DNA of 31,318 nt, taken from positions 1-31,318 of IMG/VR virus record IMGVR_UViG_3300025165_000143. One strand, 5' to 3'. This DNA comes from a virus. The number at the start of each line of letters is the position of its first letter. Within the stretch, counting starts at the first letter, position 1. The translations under genes were made by a program, and so were the position numbers. Below the pieces are notes generated by a model. That model saw only the letters and a list, made by a program, of their open reading frames with translations. It made no database searches and had not been told where the DNA came from. Shown piece by piece: positions 16,738 through 23,978 of this stretch.

Positions 16738-18134
16738 CTCTCACCTCTCGTCAGGTCCATCTTTATGGCGACCTCTTTCCCTTCGATGATCGCTCTGTGC
16801 GCGTATGCGTCACGAATTTCGTCGGCGACTTTATTACGGTCCTCACGACGGCAGAGGGCGAGTACTGAGTCATGCACTTGATTAACGAGCGGACAACCGC
16901 GTTTATGGAGCGTGAGAAACCCAAAGTTGATGAAGTGGGCTCCGGTAGACTGGATGGGGTCGTTGACGCTAATGCCTCGAAGCTTGTCCTTCGGCTCGAA
17001 CAGGCGGCGCAGGCGTGTGCTCCCGTCAGGGAGGGTTGACCGGATTTCTCGGGTGGCGAGAGCGGATTTATATTGACGATCACGCCAAGTTGGTATTTCG
17101 GGAAGGAAGCTTCGATACGAAGCCATAGTTGCTTCGAGATGGGACAGTGGTATAAGGATACGCGCTTCGGTAAGAAGCTGCTCCTGGATAGTTGGGACTT
17201 CGGCCCAGTAGTTGTCCGCGAATACAAACTTCTTGATAGTGACGTAGCGACGGTGGCACTTTTCGTGGGTGGGGCAGTTTGTGTCCGACGCCTTGCGGGC
17301 ATGGGCGGCTTCCTCCTCCGTGGTGTGCATGACGTTGACCATATTGACAATGTGAATGCTCTTGCCGGCGGCGATAGCGTCGAGCCAAACGCGGACACCA
17401 GCTGCGTTGGCCATGAGGACCAGTTCGAGCTGTGCCGCGTCGGCCTGGATGAATTCGTATCCGGGTGGAGCGCAATAAATGCGTCGGATGTCGTCGGGGA
17501 TGTTCTGAAATTCAGGGCCAACGCCCCATGGCGTAGTCCACTTACGGCTTTGCAGGCGGCCTGTTCGCGTGGTGACGAGGAAGCGGGTGCGGATGCGGCC
17601 GTCCGACCATGGACGAATGTGGAGCCACGGCTTCGCCTTCGGCCCAGCGAGAAAGGTGCCGTAGTCCTTTGACTCTCCACGATACTCCGCAATGTTGGCG
17701 AAGACGGCTTCCACCGGCGTCCCCGCCGTCTTCAGCAGCGCGGTGACGATTTCCATCTTGTCAGCCTTCGGGGCGCCTTTGTCAGTTTCCCGACCACTAT
17801 GGAAGCCAAACTCGCGGAGGAGCTTCGCGGTTTGCGGGTTGCTGTTCGGGTTGTAATCAGGCTCGTTGATAATTGCTGCGCAGCCGCGAAGGGACTCTCG
17901 CAAGCGGCCCATCTTCGCCAGGCGTTCACGCTTCGCTTCCTCCATGCGGCCAAGATCAACCGGCATTCCACGCATTTGCATGGCGTAGACCGCTGAGGCG
18001 AGCGGTTGGAGGTAGCCAAAGTAGTAATGCTTCAGCCCGAACTCGCCGAGCTCGAACCAAAGGTCCTGCTTGCTTTCGTAGGTAACGGCTACGTCGCAAC
18101 CATTGTAAGTAGTCAAAACTGGACTGAGCTTCAC
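16710..18134 (-). CDS. family A DNA polymerase, polymerase domain with the end of the exonuclease domain
   Basis: The GTG at 18134 follows GGAGGA. The 474-residue product contains the family A signatures: TTRTGRLQS...EFQNIP (residues 188-213), motif A ADAAQLEL with Asp232 and Glu237, an O-helix K-x3-F-x3-Y (301, 305, 309) and motif C VHDS with Asp422, where Ser replaces the usual Glu. Residues 10-14 (YNGCD) fit the ExoIII motif Y-x3-D, which normally lies inside the 3'-5' exonuclease domain; ExoI and ExoII are on the gene at 18635-19723. The polymerase is thus split within its proofreading domain. It replicates the phage genome. Confidence 0.88.
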   Translation of the reverse strand: MKLSPVLTTYNGCDVAVTYESKQDLWFELGEFGLKHYYFGYLQPLASAVYAMQMRGMPVDLGRMEEAKRERLAKMGRLRESLRGCAAIINEPDYNPNSNPQTAKLLREFGFHSGRETDKGAPKADKMEIVTALLKTAGTPVEAVFANIAEYRGESKDYGTFLAGPKAKPWLHIRPWSDGRIRTRFLVTTRTGRLQSRKWTTPWGVGPEFQNIPDDIRRIYCAPPGYEFIQADAAQLELVLMANAAGVRVWLDAIAAGKSIHIVNMVNVMHTTEEEAAHARKASDTNCPTHEKCHRRYVTIKKFVFADNYWAEVPTIQEQLLTEARILIPLSHLEATMASYRSFLPEIPTWRDRQYKSALATREIRSTLPDGSTRLRRLFEPKDKLRGISVNDPIQSTGAHFINFGFLTLHKRGCPLVNQVHDSVLALCRREDRNKVADEIRDAYAHRAIIEGKEVAIKMDLTRGESWGEMESLS

Positions 18135-18149
18135 GAATGGTCCTCCGCT

Positions 18150-18215
18150 CTATGACAAGCTGGGCAAAGCCGCTGTTTCAATTTCTGTTCCACAGTGAAG
18201 GCACGGCACTTTCAT
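18150..18215 (-). CDS. possible 21-residue mini-protein with CxxC
   Basis: A short frame just upstream of the polymerase start: ATG at 18215, stop TAG at 18150, with a CLHCGTEI pair near the N terminus and AATGGTGAAAC before it. It might be a tiny zinc-binding protein, a leader peptide or the remnant of a longer zinc-ribbon gene. Evidence is limited to the CxxC motif and the gap it fills. Confidence 0.3.
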   Translation of the reverse strand: MKVPCLHCGTEIETAALPSLS

Positions 18216-18234
18216 GTTTCACCATTGGATTGAA

Positions 18235-18492
18235 CTAAGTCGCATGATCCGGCCTCATTGCGTCTTCCATGTCTTCCGCGAGGTGCTTGTACCCACAGGC
18301 GCGGAGGACCGCACCGATGCCGTATACGGGACCGTCTCGATCGGGGTCATAGGTCGCCTTGGCCGGCCGTGAGAGGATGGACTGGTTGTGCGGGCACGCC
18401 AGCGGGTTCCCTTCGAGAATCCATTGTTGGCAGTCGCGGCACCAGAAATACAAATCCGGCAGGCCGGCCTTCCAGCGGATGAAATTGTTCAT
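18235..18492 (-). CDS. small zinc-binding protein inserted between polymerase halves
   Basis: I chose ATG at 18492, which overlaps the stop of the preceding small membrane gene (ATGA) and follows GGATGGTGA; the same frame is open further upstream but that stretch encodes the membrane protein in another frame. The 85-residue product has Cys pairs WCRDC and LACPHN (residues about 17-35), a likely zinc site, and a helical C terminus (YGIGAVLRACGYKHLAEDME). It is one of the genes that separate the exonuclease and polymerase parts. No family is recognised. Confidence 0.6.
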   Translation of the reverse strand: MNNFIRWKAGLPDLYFWCRDCQQWILEGNPLACPHNQSILSRPAKATYDPDRDGPVYGIGAVLRACGYKHLAEDMEDAMRPDHAT

Positions 18493-18638
18493 CGAGTCAC
18501 CATCCATAGGCAAAAGAGCCATGAGAATCCAGCCTGGCGACATTCGATCAAGATGCTGGCCAAAGCAATGCAGATGGTAATAATGATGCCAATAACTACA
18601 GCAGCGGAGATTATGATTAGCAGCGGCCTTGCGATCAT
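18489..18638 (-). CDS. small membrane protein (49 aa)
   Basis: ATG at 18638 overlaps the stop of the UDG-exonuclease gene (ATGA) and follows AAGGTGAGGA. The product begins with a long hydrophobic helix (PLLIIISAAVVIGIIITICI) and has a short C-terminal part with Cys and Trp. A membrane protein in the middle of a replication operon is unusual; it could tether replication to the membrane, or serve in superinfection exclusion. Both ideas are untested. Confidence 0.6.
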   Translation of the reverse strand: MIARPLLIIISAAVVIGIIITICIALASILIECRQAGFSWLFCLWMVTR

Positions 18639-19723
18639 TTGTCCTCACCTTCTTGCTCTTTAGTCCACGACGGTATCAACGACTTCCACTCCCTTCGTAG
18701 CGTGTGCACCGAGCCAACGAAGCCGAGGCCGTGCGGCAGCGGCGGGTACAGAATGGCGTGCATTACGTGAGTGTCCCACCAGCGCCCGGCGCACTCGAAG
18801 CCGTACTGCTCCAACCAGAAGCGGTCATGCTGCTCGAAGTGAACGATTTTGTCCACCTCGGGGTTGGCGAGGAGTCGGTAGATGGCTTGGATGACGCGAA
18901 GCTCGTCTGGCTCGCGCCAGTACCGCTCGCCTTCGTTGTTGATGAACGGGACGACCAGGGCGACGCCGCCCGCCAGGCCGAAGCCGATGATCGTCAGCAC
19001 GTCCTGCGGGTTCTCGATGTCAACTGAGACCTCCACCTTGACCTCTTCGACCGCCGCTAGAAACTGCTCGACCTCATCGGGGGTCGTCGGCACGAGGAAC
19101 TCCTCTGGGGGGGCGACGTAGCCATCCTTCGCCAGCGTAGCCGCACGGCGGAGGTCGGCGACGACCACCTGCCACATGGATTGGTCGTACATTAGCGCAG
19201 CGGGATGGATCGTTGGCACGATGAGGAAGTCGTAGATGGGTGACTGGTATGGGAAGCCACGGAAGCCATATATGCCCTGCCCAGCCTGCGGTTTTCCTCG
19301 TGCATCCCTCGAGCAGCGCTCCGTTAGCACCCAGTTGGCCCAGCCCCCGAGCGGGACGACCGCGTGGGGCTGGATTTCCTTGAGGCGGGGTTCGAGGAAG
19401 TGCTCGGCGCAATGCCGCGCCGCCTCCTCCATGCCTGCGAACTCGTCCGCGTCATCATTCGGGATGCGGCAGCAGACGACGTTTTCGATGCGGACGCTGG
19501 AGCGGGGGATGGCTGCGCCAGCTAGCAGAGCGGTGAGGACGCGGCCTGCGCCGCCGGAGAAGGGTCGGCCGAAGGCAATCTCCTGCCCAGCGGGGCCTTC
19601 GCCAACGACGACCAAGGCCGCGTCTGGCGGGCCGTCGCCCCAGACGGGGCCCGGTTCGTCCCACAAGGGGCAGCCGGCGCACTCCGGCGGCTTCCGGGAG
19701 GACCAGGTGGGCGCGTCTGTCAT
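18635..19723 (-). CDS. uracil-DNA glycosylase fused to a partial DnaQ-type 3'-5' exonuclease
   Basis: ATG at 19723 follows AAGGAG and overlaps the previous stop (ATGA). Residues 10-205 are a family 4-like uracil-DNA glycosylase: Cys15, Cys18, Cys84 or 85 and Cys105 fit a 4Fe-4S cluster, GEGPAGQE (41-48) is motif 1 and HPAA (173-176) is the second motif. Residues 215-362 are an exonuclease fold: VDIE (Asp235, Glu237) is ExoI and HFEQHD...WDT (295-318) is ExoII. ExoIII is missing here and begins the polymerase gene downstream. The pair probably forms one replicase with uracil-sensing and proofreading. UDG fused to phage polymerases is known; the split place is the odd part. Confidence 0.82.
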   Translation of the reverse strand: MTDAPTWSSRKPPECAGCPLWDEPGPVWGDGPPDAALVVVGEGPAGQEIAFGRPFSGGAGRVLTALLAGAAIPRSSVRIENVVCCRIPNDDADEFAGMEEAARHCAEHFLEPRLKEIQPHAVVPLGGWANWVLTERCSRDARGKPQAGQGIYGFRGFPYQSPIYDFLIVPTIHPAALMYDQSMWQVVVADLRRAATLAKDGYVAPPEEFLVPTTPDEVEQFLAAVEEVKVEVSVDIENPQDVLTIIGFGLAGGVALVVPFINNEGERYWREPDELRVIQAIYRLLANPEVDKIVHFEQHDRFWLEQYGFECAGRWWDTHVMHAILYPPLPHGLGFVGSVHTLRREWKSLIPSWTKEQEGEDK

Positions 19724-20067
19724 TCCCACTCCTTCGTCAGCACCGACTCCAGCATCTTGACCTGTTCCAGCACGGTCGCCGTCAGCGTCCGGATGGCCGC
19801 GAGGTGGACACGGTGCGCGGCGGCGAGAACCGCCTCGTCGTAGGAGAAGGCTGTCGTCTTGCGACCAAGCTCTAGCTCAACGGCAACCTTCCACTCACCT
19901 GGGTCGATCAGCAGCTCCTTGCTCACGGCGGCCTCCTTCCTTCGTCGAAAGACTCGGCGAACGCGGCCATCATAGTCGTCCCACGGCCACTTCCACCATG
20001 CCACGCATTTCCACGTCTCGTCTACGGCGACGCGGGGGTTGATCCACCAGAACGTGCTCGGAGCCAA
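19720..20067 (-). CDS. hypothetical early protein, helical C terminus
   Basis: The frame is open from TTG at 20067 (after GAGGTGG) to a stop overlapping the UDG gene (ATGA). A second good start is GTG at 19926, after AAGGAGG, giving only 68 residues. The longer version has a Trp-rich N terminus (TWKCVAWWKWPWDDY) that reads like real protein, so I give the long form. The C-terminal part is a charged helix (VHLAAIRTLTATVLEQVKMLE). No domain recognised. Confidence 0.5.
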   Translation of the reverse strand: MAPSTFWWINPRVAVDETWKCVAWWKWPWDDYDGRVRRVFRRRKEAAVSKELLIDPGEWKVAVELELGRKTTAFSYDEAVLAAAHRVHLAAIRTLTATVLEQVKMLESVLTKEWE

Positions 20068-20255
20068 TCTGCCACCTCTTCCACCGCGCAGCGTGCGCCG
20101 CAGAGGCGGCGCTTGCCGCCGAAGCCGACGGGTTCGTCCAGCGCTCGCTCGACGGTCAGTTTATACCCATCGTCAACAAGGTCCCACCACCCATCCTTGC
20201 GGCCGTCGCTACGTGAGCTGCAGCGATCGCAAGTGAAGATGACTTCAGTCCCCAT
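20022..20255 (-). CDS. small zinc-binding protein (77 aa)
   Basis: ATG at 20255 follows GGAGGAGG and overlaps the end of the methyltransferase gene. The 77-residue product has CDRC near residue 9 and CGARC near residue 52, with a helix after the second pair (CAVEEVADWLRARSG). This CxxC...CxxxC layout is typical of small phage zinc ribbons. It belongs to the group of short Cys-pair proteins spread over this block. No function can be given. Confidence 0.65.
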   Translation of the reverse strand: MGTEVIFTCDRCSSRSDGRKDGWWDLVDDGYKLTVERALDEPVGFGGKRRLCGARCAVEEVADWLRARSGGSTPASP

Positions 20256-21528
20256 CCGGGACCTCCTCCGCCGCCGGCTTGGCGAAGATGATGAGGTCGC
20301 CAACAAGCGGCAGTATACGCCGATCCTCCTTCGCCTTCTCCACATGAAACGCCTGCCAAATCGACGTCGGCCACGGGCATGCGATGCGGTCGAGGCTGAA
20401 TAGGCCGGCTTCGCAGAAATAGCGATACCACACGAAGGGCCAGTCCATGAACGGAAGGCCCTCCGGCAGGCGGAACTTCTGTTTCATCATAATGGCGGCG
20501 ACCGTGCCACCGGGCGGCAAGGCCGCGGCGGTGTCTTTGGCCAGCTTACGAAGGAAGCTGATGAACCCGGGGAAGTCCAACGCCGAAGCGGACTCTTCAA
20601 CGTAGTCCTCGGCGACCATGTTCCAATATGGCGGGTCGAGGAAGATGAGATTGGGGCGTTGCTCATAAGGCGGGTAGCCTTGTGTAACGTCCCATTGGAA
20701 GATGTCATCTCGCGTCGGGGCGATATCCGAAGCGTAGCACGTGCGGCCCATCGCCCGGCACACGTCCACTGTAATCCCGCCGCCAGCAAATGGGTCCGCG
20801 ATTATGTCGCCGTCGTGGGACCAGTAGTGAATGATGTTCTCGATGAAGTCGCCGGGGAGGCCGCCCGGGTGCGGCTTCCCATACTTCGGGTTCAGCCCCC
20901 CGAAGGACCACATATCATAGACCTTTGGCTCAAAGTCCGAAGGGGTCTTGTTCAGCTGGCCGACCAGCCTGAACACAGAGTCGATGGACGACTCGCCACG
21001 GTCCAACGCCTCCACCTTCAGCTTGATGAGTTCGGACCGCTCGGCGGCGGACCATATGGCCTTCATCTTGTGGTAGGTGCCGTGGCTGAGGCCAACTGTC
21101 GCGGCGGCGATGTCTCGGGCTTTGCCTGGGATGGATGTGTGCTCGTGACCGAGGTCCGTCCGACGCCCCTGGCGCGTGTTGGCTTGGACGGCCTCGATCT
21201 CCTCAAGGCGGCGCGCCTCGCGCATGATCTCGGTGTATGTCTTGCGGCGGTAGCGGTTGTGCTCAATGACCAGCCGTTCCAGCGCCAGCGGATCGGTCTC
21301 CGCTTCGACCTCGCAGTCGAGTTCTTCGAGGCCGATGGCCTGAGCAGCCGTCCACCGTCGGTGGCCAGAGATGATCGTCCCGTCGTCGGTGATCTTGAGC
21401 GGGACCAGTTGGCCGAGCTCTTTGAATACAGCCTTGAACTCCTCAAACTCAGGGCCGCCTGGCGGAGCGTACAGCCTTGAGTTCAGCGGATGCGGTTTGA
21501 GGTCACTGGTTCGGCGTTTCTCGGACAT
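20245..21528 (-). CDS. ParB-like domain fused to a DNA methyltransferase
   Basis: ATG at 21528 is four bases after GGAGGT; ATG at 21531 is too close. The 427-residue product has an N-terminal ParB/Srx-type domain (VPLKITDDGTIISGHRRWTA with the GHRR box at residues 55-58), a helical KorB-like middle, and a C-terminal methyltransferase: motif I DPFAGGG (245-251) and motif IV DPPYW (298-302), which indicates amino methylation of adenine or cytosine. Motif I precedes motif IV, unlike the common beta class. ParB-methylase fusions are known in phages and are thought to mask host restriction sites. No cognate restriction gene is nearby. Confidence 0.82.
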   Translation of the reverse strand: MSEKRRTSDLKPHPLNSRLYAPPGGPEFEEFKAVFKELGQLVPLKITDDGTIISGHRRWTAAQAIGLEELDCEVEAETDPLALERLVIEHNRYRRKTYTEIMREARRLEEIEAVQANTRQGRRTDLGHEHTSIPGKARDIAAATVGLSHGTYHKMKAIWSAAERSELIKLKVEALDRGESSIDSVFRLVGQLNKTPSDFEPKVYDMWSFGGLNPKYGKPHPGGLPGDFIENIIHYWSHDGDIIADPFAGGGITVDVCRAMGRTCYASDIAPTRDDIFQWDVTQGYPPYEQRPNLIFLDPPYWNMVAEDYVEESASALDFPGFISFLRKLAKDTAAALPPGGTVAAIMMKQKFRLPEGLPFMDWPFVWYRYFCEAGLFSLDRIACPWPTSIWQAFHVEKAKEDRRILPLVGDLIIFAKPAAEEVPDGD

Positions 21529-22165
21529 CATTACCTCCAGCAGGGATGGCTTCCTGTCCAGTTGTGAGAGCGGCGACCGCTACGCGAGCTAGTTCAAGAA
21601 ATGCGTTGGGGAGGTCAATAGCGTCACCGAGGCGGAAGAACTTGCCTCCGGTGCGATTGGCGATCCACTTCAGCAACTCTTCGTCGGCGCCCGGTCCACA
21701 GGCAATGGTGTGGATGACCTTTGAGGCGGCGACGGATTCGACCGCCGCGCGGACGCTTCGCGGGTCGTCCGGGCGCCCGTCAGACATGAGAATGGCATGG
21801 CTGCCAGCTGATGCTAAGGCGAACTCGTAGATGGCGAGGTGCATGGGAGTACCACCGCAGGCTTCGAGCTTGGGCAGGGCCTTGACGGGGACGCGGAGGA
21901 CTCTGCGCTCGTTCACGGTGCCGAACAGCACGGCGGACATCTCAACCCGAGAGGAGTATTCGGCAATGGTTGCCCGCGCAGCGTCTTCGAGTTCTTCAAT
22001 GGCGGCGCGGCCGCTGCTGCACCGGACGCCCATGCTGCTACTCACGTCCAGCAAGAGATCGAGACGGCGGTTGGATGGTAGCAGCGGAGCGGACGCCGCC
22101 TTCTTCAGCGAGTCAAATGGGTTGCGCTTCGGCGCGTCGTCGCCAGACCGTTTAACAAGGCTCAT
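21503..22165 (-). CDS. von Willebrand factor A domain protein
   Basis: The 220-residue product is nearly all one vWA domain: DVSSSM (residues 40-45) supplies the DxSxS metal site, GGTPM (Thr106) the second and MSDGRPDD (Asp129) the third metal-site element. The MIDAS site is thus complete, implying Mg-dependent ligand binding. ATG at 22165 follows GAGGAG. There is no signal peptide or membrane segment, so it acts in the cytoplasm. The stop overlaps the methyltransferase gene by about 26 bases. Partner unknown; MoxR-type AAA ATPases that often accompany vWA proteins are not seen in the window. Confidence 0.8.
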   Translation of the reverse strand: MSLVKRSGDDAPKRNPFDSLKKAASAPLLPSNRRLDLLLDVSSSMGVRCSSGRAAIEELEDAARATIAEYSSRVEMSAVLFGTVNERRVLRVPVKALPKLEACGGTPMHLAIYEFALASAGSHAILMSDGRPDDPRSVRAAVESVAASKVIHTIACGPGADEELLKWIANRTGGKFFRLGDAIDLPNAFLELARVAVAALTTGQEAIPAGGNDVRETPNQ

Positions 22166-22469
22166 CGCTTCGCTCCTCTATTAGCAGGCCGCTGCGTTCG
22201 TTCGTTAAGCGGTACGTGATAATGTTGCGTTCGTAGTCATGAGTGCGGCTGACTTTGAAATCATCAGGGCGGCTCATTAACTCACTTGGCGTTAGCTCTA
22301 TCTTCCCGCCGAGTTTGCGGAGGATGGCGATGAAGAGTATCTTTGAGGAGGCTACCTCAACACGAAGCTCGGATTCGTTAGCGTCGTAGCCGGGGCCGCC
22401 GAGACGAAGCTGACGGGTGAGCTCCGATTCTAGCCAGAGTCGTAGAGCGTCAGCCGCTTCCTCGCTCAC
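22152..22469 (-). CDS. hypothetical protein (105 aa)
   Basis: GTG at 22469 overlaps the preceding stop (GTGA) with GGAGGCAAGG upstream, and its stop overlaps the vWA gene. The product starts with a helix (ADALRLWLESELTRQLRL) and continues as an alternating strand/helix region with RPDDFKVSRTHDYERN. No motif or membrane segment. It sits between a J-domain protein and the vWA protein in a tightly coupled chain and may act with them; that is inference from gene order. Confidence 0.6.
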   Translation of the reverse strand: MSEEAADALRLWLESELTRQLRLGGPGYDANESELRVEVASSKILFIAILRKLGGKIELTPSELMSRPDDFKVSRTHDYERNIITYRLTNERSGLLIEERSDEPC

Positions 22470-22879
22470 TTTCCTTGCCTCCTCTCAATCCTCCCCCACG
22501 CCAGGTTAACCTTCTTCATCAACTCCGGGTCGCCCCCTTGGTCAGGATGGCACGCTAGTGCGATCACGCGGTATATCTGCTTCAGCACATTCGACGGCAG
22601 CCCCTCCAGTAGCGCGTGGTACGGGCTGTCGCTACCGCTGGCCGCGGTGGTTTCGTGTGGCAGTGTGCCATCTTCGACGCGGTAGTCGAGGGTGGCGAGG
22701 AGCTTTTCCAGCTCGGCCATGAATCCTTGGTCAATGAGCCATATCTTCCGCGCCCCATCCCACCGGCGTGACGCCCCGGGGATGACCGTTTTGATGCTGG
22801 CCACGAGGAAGTGGTCATATGGCGTGCGGAGCGCGATCATGCGTGTGTCGGGGTCAATCCAGACGGTTGCCGTCTTCAC
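22466..22879 (-). CDS. J-domain protein with HARP-like N-terminal domain
   Basis: GTG at 22879 overlaps the previous stop (GTGA). Residues 88-134 form a J-domain: YHALLEG, then a helix QIYRVIALACHPDQGGD with the invariant HPD at 111-113, and VNLAWGRI as helix III. J-domains stimulate Hsp70 ATPases. Residues 1-62 (PYDHFLVASIKTVIPG, then RRWDGARKIWLI) resemble the HARP/SMARCAL1 type module that binds branched DNA in helicases. A phage protein joining the two could recruit host DnaK to DNA or to a replication complex. The HARP likeness is by eye. Confidence 0.7.
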   Translation of the reverse strand: MKTATVWIDPDTRMIALRTPYDHFLVASIKTVIPGASRRWDGARKIWLIDQGFMAELEKLLATLDYRVEDGTLPHETTAASGSDSPYHALLEGLPSNVLKQIYRVIALACHPDQGGDPELMKKVNLAWGRIERRQGK

Positions 22880-23052
22880 GCTTCGCGCTTCGCTTCGAAT
22901 TCACGCCAGAGGATGATCCAGCATTCGCCGAGTTCAAGGTCATGAGTGGGGTGTCGCTGTGCGGCCCACGCAATGGCCCGATGGCCCTCCTCAGCAGTGT
23001 GGGAAGTGCCGTGGAGGCACACAAATTGTGCCCGCCGTTTGGTGAGTGTCAT
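22876..23052 (-). CDS. small hypothetical protein (58 aa)
   Basis: ATG at 23052 follows GGGGGAG; the stop overlaps the J-domain gene start (GTGA). The product (TKRRAQFVCLHGTSHTAEEG then ELGECWIILWREFEAKREA) has an HxG loop and a Trp-rich strand, a small alpha/beta look. A compact domain of unknown use. The frame lies in a region where + strand frames are also open, but its coupled start and strong ribosome site favour it. Confidence 0.6.
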   Translation of the reverse strand: MTLTKRRAQFVCLHGTSHTAEEGHRAIAWAAQRHPTHDLELGECWIILWREFEAKREA

Positions 23053-23071
23053 GGTGTCTCCCCCTTCGCCT

Positions 23072-23098
23072 CCCCCACTGGCTCTGGCGTGGTGGGGG
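23072..23098 (-). promoter_or_regulatory. short intergenic hairpin
   Basis: Seven-base arms CCCCCAC (23072-23078) and GTGGGGG (23092-23098) surround a 13-base loop in the 49-base gap between two coupled small genes. It sits 20 bases upstream of the ATG at 23052 and may tune its translation or stabilise the mRNA. No T-tract follows. Confidence 0.35.
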
Positions 23099-23101
23099 TA
23101 A

Positions 23102-23257
23102 CTAATCGGGCAATTCTATATGGATTCTTTGGCCGCAGGCTGCGCACTTGAATACCTCACACACACCGTCATCGTGGTCTTCATCACCGATATAATTCCA
23201 GTTGTCTGCACCGCACTTGCATTGTTTTAATTTCGTACCATCCCAGGTTTTAGTCAT
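23102..23257 (-). CDS. small zinc-ribbon protein (51 aa)
   Basis: ATG at 23257 overlaps the preceding stop (ATGA). The 51-residue product has CKCG (residues 13-16) and CAACG (38-42) separated by an acidic stretch (DEDHDDG), a textbook C4 zinc ribbon. The coupled start and the intact motif make it a convincing gene despite its size. It is followed by a 49-base gap holding a small hairpin. The function is unknown; phage proteins of this kind often bind RNA polymerase or nucleic acid. Confidence 0.65.
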   Translation of the reverse strand: MTKTWDGTKLKQCKCGADNWNYIGDEDHDDGVCEVFKCAACGQRIHIELPD

Positions 23258-23709
23258 GTCGTATACCCCGCCGTGGTGGGAGTGGGGTGGGTGAGGGCGG
23301 CATCAACTTTTGGCAACACTCTCTGCCACCAAATGGCACCCAAGTAATGACTACGAACAGGAAAAGAGCGGTCCTCAAAATAATCAGCCACCTCTTTCAA
23401 CGCCTCCACCACACGCCTCAGGTCGGCGCGGAGGGTATCGGCTTCCATCGCCTTCTTGACGATACAACTCACGCATCCAGGCTGAAAGGCGTTATGAATC
23501 GTACAAGGTTCTAGCTTTGCGGAGACCATGATCTTCAGGGCTTCATTCCGCTCCCGCTCCGCCGCCTCCGCACGCTGTTGGGCGGCGGCTAGGGCCCGCG
23601 CCCGTTCGCGCATCGTGTCGGATAAGGTATCAAGCAACGAGGTAATCGTCTGCCCGCATTCACAGGCAGGAAACGAATGGACATGCGGAGCACCTGCGTG
23701 TTCGCTCAT
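23254..23709 (-). CDS. coiled-coil protein with Cys pairs (151 aa)
   Basis: ATG at 23709 overlaps the previous stop (ATGA) and follows AAGGTGGGG. The N terminus has HVHSFPACECG, then a long coiled coil (residues 30-65), a Cys cluster (CTIHNAFQPGCVSCIVKK, about 73-90) and a second helix ending in DYFEDRSFPV. The CxxC next to further Cys and His residues suggests zinc binding. No family known. It tiles with the next coiled-coil gene, so the two may form a complex. Confidence 0.6.
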   Translation of the reverse strand: MSEHAGAPHVHSFPACECGQTITSLLDTLSDTMRERARALAAAQQRAEAAERERNEALKIMVSAKLEPCTIHNAFQPGCVSCIVKKAMEADTLRADLRRVVEALKEVADYFEDRSFPVRSHYLGAIWWQRVLPKVDAALTHPTPTTAGYTT

Positions 23710-23978
23710 TTCCCCACCTTCTTCATCGCCGAGTGGAAGCGGGTAGCGAGTAAACTTGCTTTGTCAGAATGCAACGTGTATTGGCATTTAGTCGTTAGTA
23801 GTTTCGCCATATCACCCGCCACGGCCAGGGCGGCCCGCAATGTGGTAACCTCCGCGTCTGCCTCCTCCAGCAACTTCTGCCGGTTGTCCCGCTCGGTCAC
23901 GAGAGTGCGAAGCTGAGTAATTTCGGCCTCCAGGGAACGAATAACTGCTTCACAATACTCGTGCCACGGTCTATCCAT
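23706..23978 (-). CDS. coiled-coil protein (90 aa)
   Basis: ATG at 23978 follows GAGGCTACGC and overlaps the preceding stop. Residues 5-60 are a continuous coiled coil (AVIRSLEAEITQLRTLVTER), followed by a basic C terminus. No other feature. It lies in a chain of overlapped genes and could be a partner of the neighbouring coiled-coil protein, although that is only suggested by order. Confidence 0.55.
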   Translation of the reverse strand: MDRPWHEYCEAVIRSLEAEITQLRTLVTERDNRQKLLEEADAEVTTLRAALAVAGDMAKLLTTKCQYTLHSDKASLLATRFHSAMKKVGK

